Shown here in pieces: positions 58,561-64,000 of a DNA stretch of 64,000 nucleotides. The stretch comes from Epiperipatus broadwayi (Eukaryota; Onychophora; Udeonychophora; Euonychophora; Peripatidae). Under the pieces are notes generated by a model. It was given only the letters and a program-made list of their open reading frames with translations, did not search any database and was not told the DNA's origin. Position numbers and translations under genes: made by a program. The DNA is taken from NCBI GenBank assembly GCA_028023455.1, contig JAQFVV010000029.1:10824838-10888837 (forward strand), read 5' to 3'. Each line of letters opens with the position of its first letter. Positions within the stretch are counted from its first letter, which is position 1.

Positions 58561-59239
58561 GTAATGGCTAATCATCATCAGCCCACAGTGGTGCAGCCCA
58601 ATTCCTATACCAGATTCGTTTAAAATTAGTTGCATAAGATGCATACTTTTTATTTTCTCAGTTGTAGTTGAGATCAAATTGATTGACAATTTTGTAATGA
58701 TGATCACTAGTATGTGATCATCATCAGTACCCATTTGGGCAGTGCCAAAACTCTTGTACCAATTTGATGTGCAGGCTAGTTCCCTGCCAGTAAAATTGAT
58801 TTAGTGAGGAAATAAACAAACTCTGATACTGGAATGGCCTAAGATAAATGGATAGGTGTATTTACAAAAGATCATATTTAACCACCCACCATTATAGGTC
58901 TTTATAATCCACCACTGGGCAACATACCCTAGGCTAGCTCATAAACAATAAATAAACAAAAGAAAAAATGTCATTTGTACAGCCCTTTAGTTTACTTAGC
59001 TGTAGGTTAATAATTAATATAATGATGAAGGTGATGATTCTCCCATCTCCTGTTCTATAACTAACCACACAACAAACATAAATCATGTCTGTTATTAATC
59101 TAGAATTCATGAATAATGCAACTTTCAATAGTTTATTGGATACTCTGATGACAATAGGATAATATACATCAAGTCATATTATTTAAATTCCTATCTCTAG
59201 TTATTTGTTAAATTATCATTACATCTCTAAACCGTTGTT
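58561..59239. other. No supported feature
   Basis: Contains a small palindrome 'gatgatcactagtatgtgat' with 'catcatc' near 58,700 and otherwise ordinary AT-rich DNA. Confidence 0.45.
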
Positions 59240-59645
59240 CATGACTAGAGTCTACTAGCGATGATGGTTATCAGCCATTTCCATAAGAAAATTAATCAAC
59301 CTTGAAAACATATATAAACTTCTTCAATCAAAGAATTGAATTTTATTATTAGTGACTTATTGATATACACAGAAATGTATCTAATAATCAATAAAGATTG
59401 GTCATATTTAATGATAACAACAATATCTTTAAAGTATATTTTAAAAATTGGAATCCACTAGTGATGATGATGCTGACTAAGCTGTTTTCACAAGAAAAAC
59501 AATCAACTTTAGAAATCTATAAACTTCTTTGCCTAGAGAATTTAATTTTGTTATTAATTACTCATCAATATACACACAAATTTTTTTTACTTAATCAATA
59601 AAGATTTGTTAGATTTAATAATAACAACAACAAATATAATTTCCA
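59240..59645 (+). repeat. Direct duplication, ~207-bp unit
   Basis: 'aatcaataaagatt' followed by 'aataacaacaa' occurs at 59,386 and 59,593. Upstream parts 'tctactagcgatgatgg' / 'tccactagtgatgatgatg' and 'tataaacttcttc' / 'tataaacttcttt' are collinear. Two diverged copies of an unknown sequence. Confidence 0.65.
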
Positions 59646-60205
59646 CCCCCCTCTTCTCTAATAAAATTTAAACTCAATCGTTAGATGAATATAGTATATG
59701 TATACATTGATACATTTAGTAGGTGTATAGAAGTCTCAGATCATAAAAATTAGATTTCATAAATAAACACTCGAAGCATACACATACGCACGTAGTTTAT
59801 AACACAAAATATATGTATAAAACATTTAAAAATAATAATAATTGAGAAATAGGTAGAGAAAATCTTATTTAAATTATAAAGAAATGAATATCTAAAGAGA
59901 GATCTTTTTCTAATCATAATCCTCATTCTTCTCAATTCCCATTAAACTAGGTTACTGATTATTTTAAATTTATCTCACTTTAATAAATTTACCCTTATTT
60001 TCTTTTCTAGATTTGCACATTCATACATTACACACACCCATGCATACAGATGTTATTGTGTACATGTGTGTTATTTCCCAATATGAAGAAATATTGTATT
60101 AGCTCTTCATATACAAAATAAGAACAATAATAAAAGAAAAAAAAAACACTTAAAAAAATACATACATATATAAATAACATAATAAAACAACAAATAATAT
60201 AATAT
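59646..60205. other. No recognisable feature
   Basis: AT-rich noncoding DNA. Confidence 0.5.
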
Positions 60206-60375
60206 TGACATAATTTCTCCATGCTATCTCATATTGCTGACCCACCTGGTCACACAAATGTTGAAAAGATAAATAATCACCAATAAACGTATTTCGTGGT
60301 AAACCAGCACTCATCAGTTGGTCCAGATTGCCATCACCACACATATACCATCAGATGCTAAAATATCTATTGACA
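60206..60375 (-). mobile_element. H1 hammerhead repeat fragment
   Basis: Minus-strand H1 sequence of the 18-kb subtype ('catgctatctcatattgctg', 'aatgttgaaaagataaataa'), with the hammerhead and a short flank 'caccacacatatacc'. Confidence 0.75.
60270..60340 (-). ncRNA. H1 hammerhead ribozyme, core intact, stem II damaged
   Basis: CTGATGA (complement 60,311-60,317) and GAAA are both present, and this copy has the canonical G-C pair at 10.1/11.1. Stem II has one C-C mismatch ('gtgctg..accac'). Stem I proximal accaa/ttggt is perfect; the distal helix has one C-A mismatch. Confidence 0.72.
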
Positions 60376-60474
60376 AAATTGGGAAGTCTTATTTTAAAAA
60401 GATCTATATATATGGCTGCACTTATAAAAAAATTTAATTAAATATTGTAATTTGTATAAAAACAACTGTGGAGG

Positions 60475-60580
60475 GTCAAGCATTGGTGGTCGAGTGGTTA
60501 GCACAGCTGCCTTATAAGCAGTTTTCCCGGGTTTGCGAGTTCGTATCCCGGCTGATGCTTTGACACATGAAAAAAAAAAC
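60475..60580 (+). mobile_element. tRNA-derived SINE, family T, copy 4, 12-bp duplication
   Basis: Flanked by 'caactgtggagg' (60,463-60,474 and 60,581-60,592). Structure: 'gtcaagcattggtgg', box A 'tggtcgagtggttagc', anticodon arm 'ctgccttataagcag', long variable segment 'ttttcccgggtttgc', T-arm 'gagttcgtatccc', acceptor 'ctgatgc', then 'tttgacacatg' and an A run. Clean ends make this a young insertion. Confidence 0.9.
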
Positions 60581-60611
60581 CAACTGTGGAGGAATAATAT
60601 TTGTTTATAAA

Positions 60612-61520
60612 TCATCATCATCATCAACCATTATCAATCCACTGCAGGATGAAGGACTCTCCAAGTTTAATCCATCTTCTCCGATCTTTAGCTTCTCTTC
60701 TCCACCTCAGCCTGCACAATTTCTTATTTCATCCATCCATCTCACATGTGGCCTCTTTCTGGGTCTTTTACAATCTCTTGGAATCCAGTTTAAAATTTCA
60801 ATTGTCCATCTATTATCATCTCTTCTAGCAATATGTCCAGCCCAACTCCACTTCAATCTTTTAATTTTTTCAATGAGGTCAGTAACACCTGTTTGTTCTC
60901 TTACCCATACATTGCATTTTCGATCTCTTCTTGTTACTCCCAACATAACCTCCATACTTCTTTGAGTGGTCTGAAGTCTCTGTATTGCTCTTCTATTGAG
61001 TGTCCAAGTCTCAGATCCATAAGTAAGAACTGGTAAAACACATTTGTTAAAAACCTTCCTTTTCAAACATATAGGCATATTTCCTTTTAGTATTAAGTTA
61101 TTTCTACCAAAAGCACTCCAACCAAGTTTAATTCTATGATTAATTTCATCCATTATGTTTCCATCTGTATTAATAATCTGACCAAGGTGTTTTTAACTGT
61201 TAACTTCTTCTAACTCATCATAATCAATCTTTATTTTCATATTTTGAGAAAATCAATTAAACATTACTTTAGTCTTTTAACATTTATCTTTAGTCCTACT
61301 TTCATCTGATAACTCCTGCAACATTTCCTGCAGCTCTGAAGCATAAGTTGCAAAAACAACCACATCATCTGCAAAATCTAAATGACTTAAATAATCTCCA
61401 TTTACTTTCACTCGTTTAGCTTCCAATTTTAATCCACAAAATATTTCTTGCAGCACAGTTGTAAAAAGTTTTGGAATATGGAGTCACCTTGTCTTACACC
61501 CTTCTCAATGTTGTAACAGT
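60612..61520 (-). pseudogene. RTE-clade LINE, 3' half
   Basis: Minus strand, from the 3' microsatellite (GATGAT)n at 60,612. The C-terminal frame 60,707-61,153 is open for 148 codons: MDEINHRIKLGWSAFGR, VLPVLTYGSETWTLNRR, LKWSWAGHIARRDDNRW and RPHVRWMDEIR, the standard RTE end. Upstream lie LDFADDVVVFATYASELQEM near 61,330-61,390 (catalytic FADD) and IEKGVRQGDS near 61,480-61,510. Frames shift between them and the 5' half is missing beyond about 61,520-61,540. It is the least decayed of the RTE copies here. Confidence 0.9.
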
Positions 61521-61540
61521 CAAAACACGTGTATCTCGTT

Positions 61541-63968
61541 AACATAGTGCAGAATTCGGCCACCACACAGAACAGCAGCACCATCGAGTAGCGAAGCCAC
61601 TCATGGTACCGAGTTCGAACATAGTTTATCGGTTCCACACTACAATCTACGGAACAACGCCTCTGATGCGACATAAGTAAACACCTCTTTAGGCATGGTG
61701 GTCAGGGAGATGCACGAGATTCATGGTATTGTTCCGAGTTGGCCAACAATCAAACAAATATTAATTCACATATATAATCGAGGAAATATATATAATGGGC
61801 ATCGAATAAATGAAAACTTGACTACAGACGTACAGTTAAAATTATTTATTTACGTATTTAATAAAAAAAACATTATTAATGTTATTAATCATATTTTATA
61901 TTCAGAGTTTCAATAGCTAATTGGCAATTTTACTATATATAAAAATACATTTATTTATAAAGAGCATTCATTTATATGAAGGTGTAATCTAGCTACCTAA
62001 GGTTCCCGAGTGAGTATTTCTAATGTGTACTGTAGGGTCTTTATACTTTGCATTGCAAGAGTCATCCGTGGTGGCGGACATACATTTATTTAATAAAAAT
62101 ATTTATTTTACGACTAAGGGCGAACATTTATTTGAGAGTGGATGACGAAGATAATGCCGAGGCGGAGTGATATAGAGAATGATAAACTAAATAAAGGAAC
62201 ACGTGGTACGCTTTAGAAGGGCGATATAAAATGGCAGCACTGAAACTGCAATGCCGTGAATAAGTTTATAAGGGCTTCGGGTTGGTCTCTGCCTCGACCC
62301 GAAGAGGTAAGGTGTCACATGAGCATAACCAGGGACAAGCGGTCTGTGTCGCAATTTGCCAGCTGGCTGCGTGACGGTCGTCAAGCCCTATGGGAATATT
62401 ATCATGTCCACTTGTGTAGGATGACTGGGGTTGATTCAACCCTATAGAATCTGGAGTATTCACAGCGTGGAATGAGCCATCGTGGCTTCAAAACGTAACA
62501 CATGTATAAGATTTAAAAGATTATGGTAATATTTAACTAGATTTCAAACTCGGCCCCCCATTATCAACGTTGACTGAAAGAAAATTGGTGACTCTCAAAG
62601 AAATGAAATTTCCGTAATTATTCATTAAAATTTAATAATAAAAAAATATCTAAAAAGGGGACTTATTACAGCGAGCATGCCAGCTGTTACGAAGTAGTAG
62701 ACCCTGCATTACAATAACTGATTCTTTGAATGCGTCTCGATTTATATGAAATTTAAGTTATTTATAAAGCAAACATTAATGACAATTCGACACGCATTCA
62801 ATGTTCAAGCGATTATGGATTTAGCTTTAAAACTAAGACAATTATGAGAAGGTAATATTTCAATGATACTTATAAATAAAGTGTAGATTTGAGAAATACA
62901 CACCTAAGAAGGATAGAGGGAGGTAAGCTAGATTATGCGAGAAATTTACAGATTACATTAATTCTCAAATTTTAGTTTCACAAAATTACAATTTTAACAT
63001 TTAGAAGTTAGACAAATAGTAGGAGATGAGCTATAGCTTATTTACTAGAGTACTCTATAATTTGGAATACACACACAGGTACCTGTTTTATAAGATGTTT
63101 TCGTCCATTTGTTTAATAGTAGACTGTTCGTGATTAGCAGTTTTCTTTCTTATCTTTGGGTTTTTTTATTGATTTTAACAGCAGCGGCTTTCTTGTTTAT
63201 TCAGGCAGCAGATCATTATGTTTTTACGATGGGCAAGGTGAAGTTCTGCATATGGTGGGCCATCTCCCGATGGAGAATAATCTCGGTGCTTACTCGGTCA
63301 TACCTTGGCAATATCAATTTATTTTAAGATATTTTAGACTCTCCACTCGAGAGCAAAGCTAAAATTCAAGTGAAAGTCTCCAGCAAGTCCAAGATGGCCT
63401 CCTTTTTTTATCTTGATCTTTTAATTTTTTTTCTGTTGAGATATTTTTAGGTTTTCTTTATCTTGCCCTCAGGATAATCAATGCTTTTGCTGGTTTTAAT
63501 TAGAAAGAAATCTGCTGTGCTATTGTTTGTTTTGTTGTTTTTTTTTACATTCGTTAATTACATTTTTTTGGAATTTTCCTATAATTAATTTATTATCTAT
63601 CACTGACCGATGCTTTTAAATTTTCAAAGACAAAAGGGAATAAAATTATTTTAACTTTAATTAATTATTGCATCAGATTTTGTTAGAATTATTATTTAAC
63701 GAAATTTAAACTAAGCAATAAATACGAACTTTATAAATTCAAAATAAATGATTAATATTACACAAGATTTATTTAGCTAAAGAAATCTAAATTATATTAC
63801 TTTATCCGTATTTATTGCCTTTAATTTGAGATCGAAATGTGTGCGTGTTTATGTTGAATTCTACATATATTTATACATTTTTAATATTGTTACACACACA
63901 ACTCGATATCAAAAGTCTAAATTTGGGCGGGATAGACCGGTCAGTGAGAGAAGACAGAAAAAGGTGAA
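61541..63968. other. Unclassified, comparatively GC-rich region
   Basis: No match to other parts of the window. CpG dinucleotides are frequent at 61.5-62.5 kb. At 63,135-63,320 a stretch is open in two frames, one reading YDGQGEVLHMVGHLPMENN then LGAYSVIPWQ. It follows an acceptor-like 'tcttgtttattcag' and has non-AT codons. It could be an exon or an old transposon piece; I do not recognise the product. Candidate donors are weak. Confidence 0.35.
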
Positions 63969-63996
63969 ACTTAAGATTCGAATACGAATCTTAAGT
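63969..63996. repeat. 12-bp perfect inverted repeat
   Basis: 'acttaagattcg', loop 'aata', 'cgaatcttaagt'. It may be the end of an element running past the window edge. Confidence 0.7.
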
Positions 63997-64000
63997 GTTT

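Noticed and set aside
61541-62500. LTR of a retrovirus-like element
   Set aside because: No TG...CA terminal pair, primer binding site or second copy could be identified.
1-64000. CRISPR arrays, bacterial operons, rRNA genes
   Set aside because: The repeats are tandem satellites or transposons without regular short spacers, and the composition and elements are those of an animal genome.

Overview
The window is AT-rich metazoan DNA (about three quarters A+T by eye) dominated by transposable elements. I found no rRNA, canonical tRNA or bacterial-type operon. There is also no complete host gene: apart from one possible 63-bp exon near 56.8 kb, every coding signal I recognise belongs to a mobile element. 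Non-LTR retrotransposons (RTE and CR1/L2-like), Penelope-like elements, tRNA-derived SINEs, hAT transposons and long AC/AT microsatellites fit an invertebrate genome (mollusc, flatworm or cnidarian would all be plausible). The sequence alone does not settle the species. Much of it may be intergenic or intronic.

Layout. 0-5 kb: hammerhead-repeat fragments and an old LINE (1.8-4.6 kb). 5.7-7.2 kb: a ~230-bp tandem repeat. 7.4-8.5 kb: repeats of two hammerhead families. 8.7-10.6 kb: unclassified. 10.6-12.3 kb: a head-to-head hammerhead array. 12.3-18.2 kb: mostly featureless, with a minisatellite and a SINE. 18.3-19.1 kb: a tandem hammerhead repeat. 19.8-24.1 kb: hairpin insertions, a decayed RTE and a SINE. 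25.9-26.4 kb: an inverted hammerhead pair. 27.4-32.9 kb: a decayed CR1/L2-like LINE on the minus strand, split by a 657-bp near-perfect palindrome. 36.4 kb: a small hairpin. 38.5-43.7 kb: a nearly intact LINE of the same family, inserted in a short inverted-repeat element. 44.1-47.6 kb: a SINE, a decayed Penelope-like reverse transcriptase and another RTE. 48.5-54.4 kb: dense SINE, hammerhead and hairpin repeats plus an internally deleted hAT. 55 kb: a hAT MITE with perfect 8-bp target duplication. 60.2-61.5 kb: hammerhead repeat, SINE and an RTE 3' half. 61.5-64 kb: unclassified, relatively GC-rich DNA.

The most interesting content is a set of small repeats carrying type I hammerhead self-cleaving ribozyme motifs, in two unrelated families. 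Family H1 has a CTGATGA core, a GTGCTGG stem II and GAAATAC. Family H2 has CTGATGAAGGCC and GAAACTAGTC. Both have a very short stem III and a two-part stem I, the form reported for Penelope-like elements and animal retrozymes. They recur at ~455-480 bp spacing. H2 and at least four other families share an unusual insertion architecture: an inverted duplication (foldback) plus a one-sided ~35-65-nt tail, flanked by 8-16-bp direct repeats. This points to one reverse-transcription mechanism that repeatedly makes hairpin insertions, probably driven in trans by a Penelope-like or LINE machinery of the kind whose remains lie in this window.
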